From Clostridia bacterium (lineage in GTDB: Bacteria > Bacillota > Clostridia > Christensenellales > Aristaeellaceae), in the NCBI GenBank assembly GCA_017395065.1, contig JAFPWH010000063.1:1-64000 (forward strand): 64,000 nucleotides of DNA. The letters run 5' to 3'. Positions within the stretch are counted from its first letter, which is position 1. Each line of letters begins with the position of its first letter. Under the pieces are notes generated by a model that searched no databases, was not told where the DNA came from, and saw nothing but the letters and a program-made list of their open reading frames with translations. Both the position numbers and the translations under genes were made by a program. Below, piece by piece: positions 49,404 to 58,584 of this stretch.

Positions 49404-51189
49404 GCTTGTATTTTTCTTTCTGAAGGGCGCGAAGGCGTTTTTCGTGATAAGCATACTGTCCTCCGCCCTGAGTGCCCTTGCGGACATGATCTCTCCGCAG
49501 ATCATCCGCATGGCGATCGACAACGTGATCAAAAACGAGCCCGCTGACTACGCAAAGCCCGTCATGCGCGTAGTGAACGCTTTCGGCGGCTTCGAATACT
49601 TCAAGACCCACATCTGGATACTGGCGCTGGGCGTGATGGCCGTGGCGCTCGTCAAGGTGATCACCCAGTACACCTTCCGCGTGTACAACACCAAGGGCGG
49701 CGAAACGCTGGTCAAGACGATGCGCGACAAGCTCTTCGGCAGGATCGAGCGCCTGCCCTTCAGCTGGCACATGAAGAACAAGACCGGCGACATCATTCAG
49801 CGCTGCACTTCGGACATCGACACGCTGAGGAACTTCATCTCCGAGCAGATGACCGGCATCTTCCGGATCGTAATCATGCTGACGCTGAGCCTCATCTTCA
49901 TGGTAACGATGAATCCGCTGCTTACGCTGATCGCCGTCATCCCCATGCCTGTCATCGTGATCTACTCGTTCCATTTCCATAAGACCGTGCGCGACCAGTT
50001 TCAGGTCTGCGACGAAAACGAGGGCAAGCTTTCCGCCATGGTGCAGGAGAACCTGACGGGCGTCCGGGTCGTGCGCGCCTTCGGACGGGAAAAGACCGAG
50101 CTGGACAAATTCAGCGCCCACAACAAGTACTACACTTCACTGTGGGTGCAGGTATCCAAGAGCCTTGCGGGCTTTTGGAGCAGCATGGACGCGCTGACCG
50201 CGCTGCAGATTCTGGCCATCGTGGTCATGGGCTGCCATCTGTGCATCAAGGGCAGCATGCTGCCGGGCGAATACGTGTCGTTCATCAGCTACAACATGAT
50301 GCTCATCTGGCCCATACGGCAATTGGGGCGCATGATCAGCGAAATGAGCAAGGCGTCCGTCAGCGTGGAGCGCATCCACTACATCATGAAGAGTGAAGAA
50401 GAAAAGGACGAGCCGGGTGCAGGCGAAGCGGACATGAGCGGCGACATCGCCTTCAAAAACGTGACCTTCGCCTACGAAAACTGCCCCGACATCCTCAAAA
50501 ACGTGTCCTTTACCGCCGAAAGCGGAAAGACGCTGGGAATCCTGGGCGGCACGGGCTCGGGCAAGAGCACGCTTATGTTCCTGCTGGACAAGCTGTACGA
50601 CCTTCCCGAAAACGGCGGCTCCATCACGGTCGGCGGCGTGGACATACGCAGGATCAGAACGGACTACCTTCGCAGAAACATCGGCATGGTGCTGCAGGAG
50701 CCCTACCTCTTCAGCCGCACGATCTCGGAAAACATAGGCATCACGAACGAAGGCATGACGCTCACGGAGATACGCGAAGCGGCGCGGGACGCCTGTCTGG
50801 ACGACGCGATCATGGGCTTTACGCAGGGCTACGAAACCAAGGTCGGCGAAAGAGGTGTGACCCTTTCGGGCGGGCAGAAGCAGCGCACGGCCATCGCGCG
50901 CATGCTCACGCAGAAGACGCCCATCATGATTTTAGACGACTCCCTGTCCGCCGTGGACACGGAGACCGACGCGAAGATCCGCAAGGCCCTCGAAAAGCAT
51001 TTCGGAAAGACGACCGTGATCATCATCTCGCACCGCATCACCACGCTGCAGAAGTGTGACAAGATCGTGGTGCTCGACAAGGGCAGCGTCGCCGAGACGG
51101 GCAGCCACGACGAGCTCAAGGACGCCGGCGGCATCTACAGCCTGATCTATCAAAGCCAGAGCGGCCTCGGAGAGGAGGCGGTATCGTGA
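49369..51189 (+). CDS. Heterodimeric ABC exporter subunit A (degenerate ATP site)
   Basis: 606 residues. Six membrane helices, then an ATPase with Walker A LGGTGSGKST (about residue 394), normal signature LSGGQKQRTAIARML (about 502) and Walker B MILDDSLSAVD (about 522), where the catalytic Glu is replaced by Asp. This is the mark of the degenerate site in heterodimeric exporters such as BmrC/BmrD or TM287/288. AAGGAG lies 5 bases before ATG 49369, which overlaps the end of rsmA. The partner follows with overlapping GTGA. Probably exports lipids or drugs. Confidence 0.92.
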   Translation: MNKQTEKRERRKLVFFFLKGAKAFFVISILSSALSALADMISPQIIRMAIDNVIKNEPADYAKPVMRVVNAFGGFEYFKTHIWILALGVMAVALVKVITQYTFRVYNTKGGETLVKTMRDKLFGRIERLPFSWHMKNKTGDIIQRCTSDIDTLRNFISEQMTGIFRIVIMLTLSLIFMVTMNPLLTLIAVIPMPVIVIYSFHFHKTVRDQFQVCDENEGKLSAMVQENLTGVRVVRAFGREKTELDKFSAHNKYYTSLWVQVSKSLAGFWSSMDALTALQILAIVVMGCHLCIKGSMLPGEYVSFISYNMMLIWPIRQLGRMISEMSKASVSVERIHYIMKSEEEKDEPGAGEADMSGDIAFKNVTFAYENCPDILKNVSFTAESGKTLGILGGTGSGKSTLMFLLDKLYDLPENGGSITVGGVDIRRIRTDYLRRNIGMVLQEPYLFSRTISENIGITNEGMTLTEIREAARDACLDDAIMGFTQGYETKVGERGVTLSGGQKQRTAIARMLTQKTPIMILDDSLSAVDTETDAKIRKALEKHFGKTTVIIISHRITTLQKCDKIVVLDKGSVAETGSHDELKDAGGIYSLIYQSQSGLGEEAVS

Positions 51190-53006
51190 CGCAGGAAAAC
51201 AAGACCCGGACGAAGCTCCGCTTCTTCGGCATCGGCAAAATACTGCCCTTCATGAAGACGTTCAAAAACCTCATCATACTGATGGCGGTTCTCGGACTGA
51301 TCACGAGCCTGATCGACGTAGCAATCACGCTGTTTCAGAGGTACGCGCTGAACAACTTCGTGGAGAAGGGTTCCTTTGCGGGAAGGCTTCCGATGTATCT
51401 AATCGTATACGTCGGCGCAATCGTCGTTCAGACGCTGGCCACCTATTTCAGCTGTTCCCGGGCGATGACGGTCGAAGTGAGCATGAACCGCGACCTAAGA
51501 CAGGCCGCCTTCACGCACCTTCAGACGCTCTCGTTCTCCTACTTCAACCAAAACAGCGTGGGCTACATCCACGCCCGCGTGCTCAGCGACACCTCGCGCA
51601 TCGGCTCTCTGGCCTCCTGGACGGTCATGGACGGCGTATGGCACACCTCGTATCTGGTGTTCGCCGCAGGCGTCATGCTGGCCATCAACTGGAAGCTGGC
51701 GCTGATGGTGATGGCGATCGTTCCGCTGGTGGCGGTGCTGTTCAGCGTGTTCCAGAAAAAGCTGATCCGCGCAAACCGCGAGATCCGGGAGATCAACTCC
51801 AACATCACCTCCAACTTCAACGAGGGCATCACCGGCGCAAAGACCGTCAAGACGCTTGCCATCGAGAGCAGCATGGAGAAGCGCTTCGTGGACGAGACCG
51901 CGAAGATGCGCAAGCGCAGCGTGGAGGCCAGCCGCATCCGCGGACTGTTCGCCGCCACGATGAACCTGGCCTCCTCGGCCGCGCTGGCCATCGTGCTTTG
52001 GAAAAACGACCTGATCTCCTCCGAGGAGGTCGGCACGTTCAGCCTCTTCATGAGCTACGCGCAGGGCATGATGGAGCCCATTCGCTGGCTGATCGACGCG
52101 ATCAGCGACCTGATCACCACGCAGGTCAACATCGAGCGCTTCACGAACCTGCTGGCGGTCAGGTCCGACGTGATCGATTCGCCCGAGGTGATCGAAAAGG
52201 ACGGCGACAGCTTCGAACCGAAAAAAGAGAACTGGGAGCCGCTCAAGGGCGACATCAAATTCGACGACGTGAGCTTCGTCTATCCGGACGGAGAGGAAGA
52301 GGTGCTTTCGCACTTCTCCATGACCATCCCCTACGGCTCGAACATCGCGATCGTCGGCGAGACCGGCGCGGGCAAGAGCACGCTGGTGAACCTCGTTTGC
52401 CGCTTCTACGAGCCCACGCAGGGCCGCGTGCTGATCGACGGCAGGGACGCCCGGGAAAGGAGCCAGCTCTGGCTGCACTCCCACATCGGGTACGTGCTGC
52501 AAAACCCGCACCTGTTCAGCGGCACCGTGCGCGAAAATCTGCTCTACGGTAACCCGGACGCCACGCCCGAGCAGATCGAGCGCGCCGTCAAACTGGTCAG
52601 CGCGGACGAAGTGGTCGCCCGCCTCGAAAAGGGGCTGGACACCGACGTGGGCGAGGGCGGAGACCTGCTCTCCACCGGAGAAAAGCAGCTGATCTCCTTC
52701 GCCAGGGCCATCCTCGCCGATCCGCGGATACTGATCCTGGACGAAGCCACCGCCTCCGTCGACACGATCACCGAGCAGAAGATACAGGCCGCCATCGACG
52801 AGGTGATCAAGGGCCGCACGTCGATCGTCATCGCGCACCGCCTGTCGACGATCCGCCACGCGGACTGCATCCTTGCCGTGCGCGACGGAAAGATCGTCGA
52901 GCAGGGCACGCACAAAGAGCTGATCGCCAAAAAGGGCTACTACTACGACATGTACACCCGCCAGTACGAGGACGAAGAGGCCGCAAAGATCCTGTCGTCC
53001 GTCTAA
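51186..53006 (+). CDS. Heterodimeric ABC exporter subunit B (catalytic ATP site)
   Basis: 606 residues, same fold as the upstream gene. Walker A VGETGAGKST (about residue 392), a deviant signature LLSTGEKQLISFARAIL (about 497) and canonical Walker B ILILDEATASVD with catalytic Glu. The pattern is complementary to subunit A: its weak signature faces A's degenerate site and its own Glu completes the hydrolytic site with A's normal signature. GTG start at 51186 overlaps the stop of subunit A (GTGA). Equal lengths suggest an ancient duplication. Confidence 0.92.
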   Translation: MTQENKTRTKLRFFGIGKILPFMKTFKNLIILMAVLGLITSLIDVAITLFQRYALNNFVEKGSFAGRLPMYLIVYVGAIVVQTLATYFSCSRAMTVEVSMNRDLRQAAFTHLQTLSFSYFNQNSVGYIHARVLSDTSRIGSLASWTVMDGVWHTSYLVFAAGVMLAINWKLALMVMAIVPLVAVLFSVFQKKLIRANREIREINSNITSNFNEGITGAKTVKTLAIESSMEKRFVDETAKMRKRSVEASRIRGLFAATMNLASSAALAIVLWKNDLISSEEVGTFSLFMSYAQGMMEPIRWLIDAISDLITTQVNIERFTNLLAVRSDVIDSPEVIEKDGDSFEPKKENWEPLKGDIKFDDVSFVYPDGEEEVLSHFSMTIPYGSNIAIVGETGAGKSTLVNLVCRFYEPTQGRVLIDGRDARERSQLWLHSHIGYVLQNPHLFSGTVRENLLYGNPDATPEQIERAVKLVSADEVVARLEKGLDTDVGEGGDLLSTGEKQLISFARAILADPRILILDEATASVDTITEQKIQAAIDEVIKGRTSIVIAHRLSTIRHADCILAVRDGKIVEQGTHKELIAKKGYYYDMYTRQYEDEEAAKILSSV

Positions 53007-53035
53007 AACGGGATACAGAAACCAAGCCAAAAACG

Positions 53036-53066
53036 AGGCACATTCCGCATTTTCCGGAATGTGCCT
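53036..53066. terminator. Bidirectional terminator
   Basis: AGGCACATTCCG/CGGAATGTGCCT (53036-53047/53055-53066) between the convergent ABC exporter and fhs genes; T- and A-rich flanks are weak but the stem is a perfect 12 bp. Confidence 0.75.
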
Positions 53067-53087
53067 TCTGATTTTGCAAGCCTTCTG

Positions 53088-54764
53088 TCAGAACAGGCCG
53101 CTGATGACGCCGTTTTCGTCCACGTCGATGTTTTCGGCGGCAGGTACCTTGGGAAGGCCGGGCATGGTCATGATGTCGCCGGTCAGGGCCACGATGAAGC
53201 CCGCGCCCGCGGACACCTTCATGCTGCGCACGGTGATTTTGAAGTTTTCTGGCGCGCCGAGCTTTGCGGGGTCGTCGCTGAAGGAATACTGGGTCTTCGC
53301 GACGCACACGGGCAGATTGCCGCAGCCGAGCTCGGTCAGGCGCTTCATCTGCTTTTTCGCTTCGGGCAGGAAGGTCACGCCGTCCGCGCCGTAGACCTTC
53401 GTCGCGATGGCTTCGATCTTCTGTTTGATCGTGGCGCTCAGTTCGTAGCTGAAGCGGAAGGCGCCCTGCTCCTCCTCGCACAGGCGCACGACCTCGCGGG
53501 CGAGGTTCTCGGCGCCCTTGCCGCCCTCAGCCCAGGCGGTCGAAAGCACGGTGTTCACATTGAGTTCTTTGCAGCGGTTCATGACCAGCCCGATCTCGGC
53601 GTCCGTGTCCGTGGGGAAACGGTTGAGCGCGACCACGCAGGGCAGGCCGTACACGTTTTTGATGTTGGAGACGTGGCGCAGAAGGTTGGGAAGTCCCCTG
53701 TCCAGCGCGTCCATGTTTTCCTTATCCAGCAGCTTTTTGTCCGCGCCGCCGTGAAGCTTGAGCGCGCGGACCGTCGCGACCACGACCACCGCGTCGGGCG
53801 TCAGGTTCGCCGCGCGGCACTTGATGTCCAAAAACTTCTCCGCGCCGAGGTCTGCGCCGAAGCCGGCCTCCGTGACCGCGTAATCGCCAAGGCGCATCGC
53901 AAGCTTCGTCGCCATCACGGAGTTGCAGCCGTGGGCGATGTTGGCAAACGGGCCGCCGTGCACGAGGGCGGGCGTGCCCTCGAGGGTCTGTACGAGGTTG
54001 GGCTTGATCGCGTCCTTGAGCAGCGCGGTCAGTGCGCCGGTGGCCTTGAGGTCCGCGCAGGTGACGGGCTTGTCGTCGAAGGTGTAGCCCACGATGATGC
54101 GGCCGAGGCGGTTTTTCAGATCGCTTATGCCGTCGCTTAGGCACAATACCGCCATGATCTCGCTGGCGACGGTGATGTCGAAGCCGTCCTCGCGGGGGGT
54201 GCCGTTGGCTTTTCCGCCCAGGCCGTCCACGATGTACCTCAGCTGCCTGTCGTTCATGTCCACGCAGCGCTTCCAGGTGATCTTTCTTACGTCCAGACCG
54301 AGGGCGTTGCCCTGCTGGATGTGGTTGTCCAGCATCGCGGCCAGCAGGTTGTTGGCCGCGCCGATGGCGTGGAAGTCTCCCGTGAAGTGCAGATTGATGT
54401 CTTCCATCGGGACGACCTGCGCGTGGCCGCCGCCGGCAGCGCCGCCCTTTACGCCGAAGACGGGGCCAAGGGAAGGCTCCCGCAGCGCGACGACGGCGTT
54501 TTTGCCGATCTGACGCAGGCCGTCGGCAAGGCCGATGGTGGTCGTGGTCTTGCCCTCGCCCGCGGCGGTGGGCGTCATGGCCGTAACGAGGACCAGGCGG
54601 CCCGGCTCGGACCCGACTGTGCCGAGGGCTTTCAGGTCGATCTTGGCCTTATACTTTCCGTAGGGCTCGATGAGTTCCCTGTCGATGCCCGCTTTATCGG
54701 CGATTTCGTAGATGGGCTTCATTTTGCATTGCTGGGCAATTTCAAGATCAGACAGATGCGGCAT
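53088..54764 (-). CDS. fhs: Formate-tetrahydrofolate ligase
   Basis: 558 residues. P-loop [20 protein letters not shown] near residue 65-85, then [19 protein letters not shown] and [17 protein letters not shown], all invariant in this family. Joins formate to tetrahydrofolate using ATP, feeding the one-carbon pool (purines, serine, or the methyl branch of acetogenesis). Cytoplasmic homotetramer. Single gene with its own promoter. No other Wood-Ljungdahl genes are in the window, so acetogenesis cannot be claimed. Confidence 0.97.
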   Translation of the reverse strand: MPHLSDLEIAQQCKMKPIYEIADKAGIDRELIEPYGKYKAKIDLKALGTVGSEPGRLVLVTAMTPTAAGEGKTTTTIGLADGLRQIGKNAVVALREPSLGPVFGVKGGAAGGGHAQVVPMEDINLHFTGDFHAIGAANNLLAAMLDNHIQQGNALGLDVRKITWKRCVDMNDRQLRYIVDGLGGKANGTPREDGFDITVASEIMAVLCLSDGISDLKNRLGRIIVGYTFDDKPVTCADLKATGALTALLKDAIKPNLVQTLEGTPALVHGGPFANIAHGCNSVMATKLAMRLGDYAVTEAGFGADLGAEKFLDIKCRAANLTPDAVVVVATVRALKLHGGADKKLLDKENMDALDRGLPNLLRHVSNIKNVYGLPCVVALNRFPTDTDAEIGLVMNRCKELNVNTVLSTAWAEGGKGAENLAREVVRLCEEEQGAFRFSYELSATIKQKIEAIATKVYGADGVTFLPEAKKQMKRLTELGCGNLPVCVAKTQYSFSDDPAKLGAPENFKITVRSMKVSAGAGFIVALTGDIMTMPGLPKVPAAENIDVDENGVISGLF

Positions 54765-54796
54765 GCACGCGACCTCCCAATGAAAATTCTGAAACG

Positions 54797-54825
54797 ATAG
54801 TACAGTATGCGTCGCGGCTTGTCAA
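54797..54825 (-). promoter_or_regulatory. Promoter of fhs
   Basis: On the minus strand TTGACA (complement of 54820-54825), 17 bases, TACTAT (complement of 54797-54802). Confidence 0.7.
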
Positions 54826-54867
54826 TCCGCGCACGGTAAAAAATCGCTTAGTTTTTGCGTTTTGCGG

Positions 54868-54895
54868 TTGACATTGCGCGCAAACGTGCTATGAT
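54868..54895 (+). promoter_or_regulatory. Promoter of the Gfo/Idh/MocA gene
   Basis: TTGACA (54868-54873), 16 bases, TATGAT (54890-54895), 31 bases before the start. Confidence 0.7.
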
Positions 54896-54925
54896 GGTCA
54901 TATCAAAGAAACGGGAGAAAAAGCT

Positions 54926-55942
54926 ATGCTCAGAGTTTGCGTTATCGGCCTCGGCCACATAGGCAACCTGCACGCCAGGATCTATCAGGAAGACGAAATG
55001 GTCGATCTGGTGGGCGTGTGCGACATACGCGAGGACAGGGCCTCCGCCGCCGGAAAAAAGTTCGGCGTTCCGTACTATCTCGACGCGCCCACGATGCTCA
55101 AAGAGTTAAAGCCCGACCTTGTCAGCGTGGCGACCGGCGGATTCGAGTATTCCTCCGATCACTACCTGCCCACGATCCAGGCGCTGGAGGCGGGCTGCCA
55201 CGTACTGTGCGAAAAGCCCATCAGCAACGACATAGACAACGCACAGATCATGGTGGACACAGCAAAGAGGCTGAACCGCTGCTTCGCGCTGGACTTCAAC
55301 CACCGCTTCACCCCCGCCGCCAGAGCCGCCAAGAAGTGGCAGGACGAGGGGCTGATCGGAGAACTGCTGTTTTGCAACATGGCGCTGTGGATCGGGCGGC
55401 CCGAGGATCTGGATTCGCCCTACTACCACTTGAAGGCGCTTAACCCGCACTCCTGCGAGATCATCCGCTACTTCATGGGCGACGTGGAGGCCGTGCAATG
55501 CTTCGCCATGAAGAGCGGGCACCGGAAGATCTGGTCCACCGCCTCCATCAACATGAAGTTCAAGTGCGGCGCGGTGGGACACCTTACCTCCTCCTACGAC
55601 ATCGCGCGGGGACACCCGATGGAGCGCTGCGAGGTCGCGGGCATAAAAGGCCGCCTCGTGTTTGAGGACATGTGGCGCGAGGCCACGCTCTACCCCGCCG
55701 GCAACCCCGAAAAGCGCGTGTACACGAACCCCGTGTTCGGCGGCTATTCCAACTTCGACGACACCTTCCGCGAGCGCATCCGCTGCTTCGTGCGTCAGGT
55801 CGCCGCGGGCACGAAACCCGAGGACATCGACGGCAGCGGTCTGCAGGGCCTGAAGGCCCAGCAGGTCATCCACGCCGCCATAAAGTCGCTGGATACCGGA
55901 AGCATCGTTTATTTGGACGAAATGTTCCCGCCGAGGGGCTGA
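54926..55942 (+). CDS. Gfo/Idh/MocA-family oxidoreductase
   Basis: 338 residues. N-terminal Rossmann fold with VIGLGHIGNLHARI, the diagnostic VLCEKPIS motif near residue 97 and the C-terminal substrate domain starting after FNHRFTPAARAAK. These NAD(P)-dependent enzymes oxidise sugars or sugar-like compounds (inositol, glucose, fructose); the substrate cannot be read from the sequence. GGGAG precedes ATG 54926. It stands alone with its own promoter. Confidence 0.9.
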   Translation: MLRVCVIGLGHIGNLHARIYQEDEMVDLVGVCDIREDRASAAGKKFGVPYYLDAPTMLKELKPDLVSVATGGFEYSSDHYLPTIQALEAGCHVLCEKPISNDIDNAQIMVDTAKRLNRCFALDFNHRFTPAARAAKKWQDEGLIGELLFCNMALWIGRPEDLDSPYYHLKALNPHSCEIIRYFMGDVEAVQCFAMKSGHRKIWSTASINMKFKCGAVGHLTSSYDIARGHPMERCEVAGIKGRLVFEDMWREATLYPAGNPEKRVYTNPVFGGYSNFDDTFRERIRCFVRQVAAGTKPEDIDGSGLQGLKAQQVIHAAIKSLDTGSIVYLDEMFPPRG

Positions 55943-56022
55943 TCCTGTTTACCCCTCGAATGAAATAAATCGGAATACCGCAGTCATGGAAGAAAAAGCT
56001 CCTGCAAATCGAGGGTGACAAG

Positions 56023-56877
56023 ATGTCAACATTTGTTTTGAAGTGGAATCCGGAGATATCGAGCTTTAAATATGCGTCCTATCTGCATATACTGACGGAT
56101 CCATATGATATGGGTCTCAACTGGAGCATTCACGATTGGCGCAAGATGAAAAGCGGAGACAGAGTGTTCTTTTTGCGCGTGGGGGAAAGGCCGCAGCTTT
56201 TAGCTTCCGGCTATATCACGAGTGAACCTTACCGGGATTCTGACTGGTCCGGGCGCGGAAGGGAGGTCTATTATGCCGACCTGTTTTTTGATGTTGCCTG
56301 TCACCCCGATTACGAACATGTGCTGACTGCGGAAACGCTCGAAAAGGAGCTCTCGGATTTTGACTGGCGCGCAGGACATTCCGGGGTTCTCCTGACGGAA
56401 GATAAGGCAGAGAAGCTGGAGCTTTTGTGGACCGGGTTTCTGTACGATCATCAGGACGACTTCAGTCGGGAATACCTGTTCGACGATAAAGAGGACGAAT
56501 TCGGGCTGGACGAACCGGACGACCTGACAGCCGGCGAAAACGAAGACGGCGAAGAGCCCTTTGTCGGAATCATCGGTCTTGACGGCGATACCTTCGATAT
56601 TGCATACGGAACGTCGGATGCGGCGAACAGGAACTCGGTGCTGCAAAGGATTCTCACCCGTCGATTCGGCAATGATTGCGGGCTTTGCGGATACAATTAT
56701 CAGCGCCTTTTCGGTGCCACGGCGGGCTTTTGCAATCCCTATCTGTATATCTCTGAATTGAAGTGCGCCGACTGGGTAAAAAGCTTTGTTTGTGTCTGCC
56801 CGTCCTGCGAGAAGGTGCTGACCGATGATCAAAGCAGGTTTTTGGAAGCGCTGAAGGGAAGAGAAAAGAGAAAGTAA
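56023..56877 (+). CDS. EVE-like (PUA-type) protein with C-terminal zinc site
   Basis: 284 residues. The first 140 residues match the EVE/PUA-like pattern (WSIHDWRKMKSGDRVFFLRVGE; LLASGYITSEPYRDSDW), a domain that reads modified bases in RNA or DNA. The middle is very acidic (DDKEDEFGLDEPDD). The C-terminus has CGLCGY and CPSCEKVL, paired Cys residues spaced as in HNH endonucleases, but the usual HNH His before them is missing (LYISEL). It could be a decayed or diverged modification-dependent nuclease, or a reader protein. GAGGGTG precedes ATG 56023. Confidence 0.65.
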   Translation: MSTFVLKWNPEISSFKYASYLHILTDPYDMGLNWSIHDWRKMKSGDRVFFLRVGERPQLLASGYITSEPYRDSDWSGRGREVYYADLFFDVACHPDYEHVLTAETLEKELSDFDWRAGHSGVLLTEDKAEKLELLWTGFLYDHQDDFSREYLFDDKEDEFGLDEPDDLTAGENEDGEEPFVGIIGLDGDTFDIAYGTSDAANRNSVLQRILTRRFGNDCGLCGYNYQRLFGATAGFCNPYLYISELKCADWVKSFVCVCPSCEKVLTDDQSRFLEALKGREKRK

Positions 56878-56880
56878 ACG

Positions 56881-56915
56881 CGCGGCGGCCTGAAACAGGC
56901 CGCCGCGAAATTTTT
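56881..56915. terminator. Terminator between convergent genes
   Basis: CGCGGCGGCCTG/CAGGCCGCCGCG (56881-56892/56896-56907) followed by AAATTTTT. Serves the EVE-like gene and, in reverse, pgi. Confidence 0.85.
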
Positions 56916-58501
56916 CAGATCCCGAGCAGTTCGCTGTATTCCTTCAGCGCGCCGTCGGTGTCGTGGGCGAGCACGCGCTTTGCCAGCACCTTGCCCAGCT
57001 GCACGCCCTCCTGATCGAAGGAGTTGATGTTCCAGCAGAAGCCCTGGAACATGACCTTGTTTTCGAAGTGGCTCAGCAGCGCGCCCAGCGCCTCGGGGGT
57101 CAGCCTGTCGCCCACGATCACGCTCGAGGGGCGGTTGCCTTCGAATGTCTTGTTGGGATTTTCGTCGTCTTTTCCGTAGGCGAAGGCCACGATCTGCGCG
57201 GCGAGGTTCGCGCCGAGCTTGGTCTGACTGGTGCTGCCCTGAATGTCCACGTCCGTGCCGTTCTGGCTCTGCCTAAAGCCCACGAACTGCAGCGGCACGA
57301 CGTCCGTGCCCTGATGCAGAAGCTGGTAGAACGAATGCTGGCCGTTGGTGCCGGGCTCGCCGAAGATGATCGGGCCGGTGGGATAGGCTATCTTTTCGCC
57401 GAAGCGGTTGACGTGCTTTCCGTTGCTCTCCATGTCCAGCTGCTGAAGGTGCGCCGGGAAACGGCTGAGCGCCTGCGAATACGGCAGCACCGCCGTCGTG
57501 GGCCAACCAAGCACGTTCCTTTCGTACACGCCGATCAGCGCGTCCAGCATGTCCGGGTTCTTCATGGGATCGGGTTCCTTGGCAAGGCAGTCCTCGCTCG
57601 CGGCGCCGTCCAGGAATCTCTTGAACACGTCTGCGCCGAAGGCCAGCGAAAGCACCGCGCCGCCGACCGCCGAAGAGGAGGAATAGCGACCGCCGATAAA
57701 ATCGTCCATGAAGAACGCGGCGAGGTAATCGCTGCTCTTGGCAAGGGGCGAAGTCTCGCTGGTCACGGCGAGCATGTGCTTCGACGGGTTCAGGCCCGCC
57801 TTTACCAGCGCGTCCTTTACGAAGGCTTCGTTGGTCAGCGTCTCGAGCGTGGTGCCGGATTTGGAAACGATGATGAACAGCGCATGGCTGAGGTCCGTGC
57901 TCCTGAGCACGCTCACGGCGTCGTCCGGGTCTACGTTGCTGATGAACTTGGCCTCCATCTTGAACGTGCCTTCGGTCTTTGCCCAGTTTTCCAGCGCGAG
58001 GTACAGCGCGCGGGGACCAAGGTCGCTGCCGCCGATGCCGATCTGCACGACGGTCGTGAACTTTTCGCCGTTTTCGTTGGCGACGCTGCCCGCGTGCACG
58101 GCGCTCGAGAACGCCTCGATCTTCTTTAGCTGCTCCAGATAGAATTCACGCTTGTTCACGCCGTCCACGATGACGTCCGCGTCCTGCTGGCCGCGGGTCA
58201 GCTGGTGCAGCACCCTGCGTTTTTCGCCGGTGTTGACGATCTCGCCGCCGAGCAGCGCCCTGTATTTGTCGCTGAGCTGCGCTTCTTTGGCCAGCGCGCA
58301 GAGCTTTTCAAGGATCTCTTCGTCCACAGCCTTCGCGGCGTAATTGAAGCTTAAGCCCGCCGCCATGGGCAGAGTGTACGCCTTTACGCGCTTTGCGCCG
58401 TTTTCGCCAGCCATCGCGCTTTTCAGGCACACGGGCTTGCAGGCCTTGAGCGCCTCAAAGGAACTGAGCTGATCCAGGTTTTTCCAGTTTATCATTGACA
58501 A
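56915..58501 (-). CDS. pgi: Glucose-6-phosphate isomerase
   Basis: 528 residues. Carries VVQIGIGGSDLGPRALYLAL, FIIVSKSGTTLETLTNEAF (phosphate loop) and GGRYSSSSAVGGAVLSLAFG, all specific to this enzyme. Interconverts glucose-6-phosphate and fructose-6-phosphate in glycolysis; cytoplasmic dimer. GGAGGG precedes the first ATG; alternative starts nearby do not change the fold. Driven by the promoter at 58528-58556. Length is normal for the longer bacterial form. Confidence 0.95.
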   Translation of the reverse strand: MSMINWKNLDQLSSFEALKACKPVCLKSAMAGENGAKRVKAYTLPMAAGLSFNYAAKAVDEEILEKLCALAKEAQLSDKYRALLGGEIVNTGEKRRVLHQLTRGQQDADVIVDGVNKREFYLEQLKKIEAFSSAVHAGSVANENGEKFTTVVQIGIGGSDLGPRALYLALENWAKTEGTFKMEAKFISNVDPDDAVSVLRSTDLSHALFIIVSKSGTTLETLTNEAFVKDALVKAGLNPSKHMLAVTSETSPLAKSSDYLAAFFMDDFIGGRYSSSSAVGGAVLSLAFGADVFKRFLDGAASEDCLAKEPDPMKNPDMLDALIGVYERNVLGWPTTAVLPYSQALSRFPAHLQQLDMESNGKHVNRFGEKIAYPTGPIIFGEPGTNGQHSFYQLLHQGTDVVPLQFVGFRQSQNGTDVDIQGSTSQTKLGANLAAQIVAFAYGKDDENPNKTFEGNRPSSVIVGDRLTPEALGALLSHFENKVMFQGFCWNINSFDQEGVQLGKVLAKRVLAHDTDGALKEYSELLGI

Positions 58502-58527
58502 CCCTCCCGATGTAGTATGCTGAACCT

Positions 58528-58556
58528 ATTATATAACCCTTTTTTCCATTTTACAA
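58528..58556 (-). promoter_or_regulatory. Promoter of pgi
   Basis: On the minus strand TTGTAA (complement of 58551-58556), 17 bases, TATAAT (complement of 58528-58533). Very close to the start codon, so the leader is about 20 bases. Confidence 0.7.
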
Positions 58557-58584
58557 GCGTCCGCAAAAACCGGCGCAAAAAACG

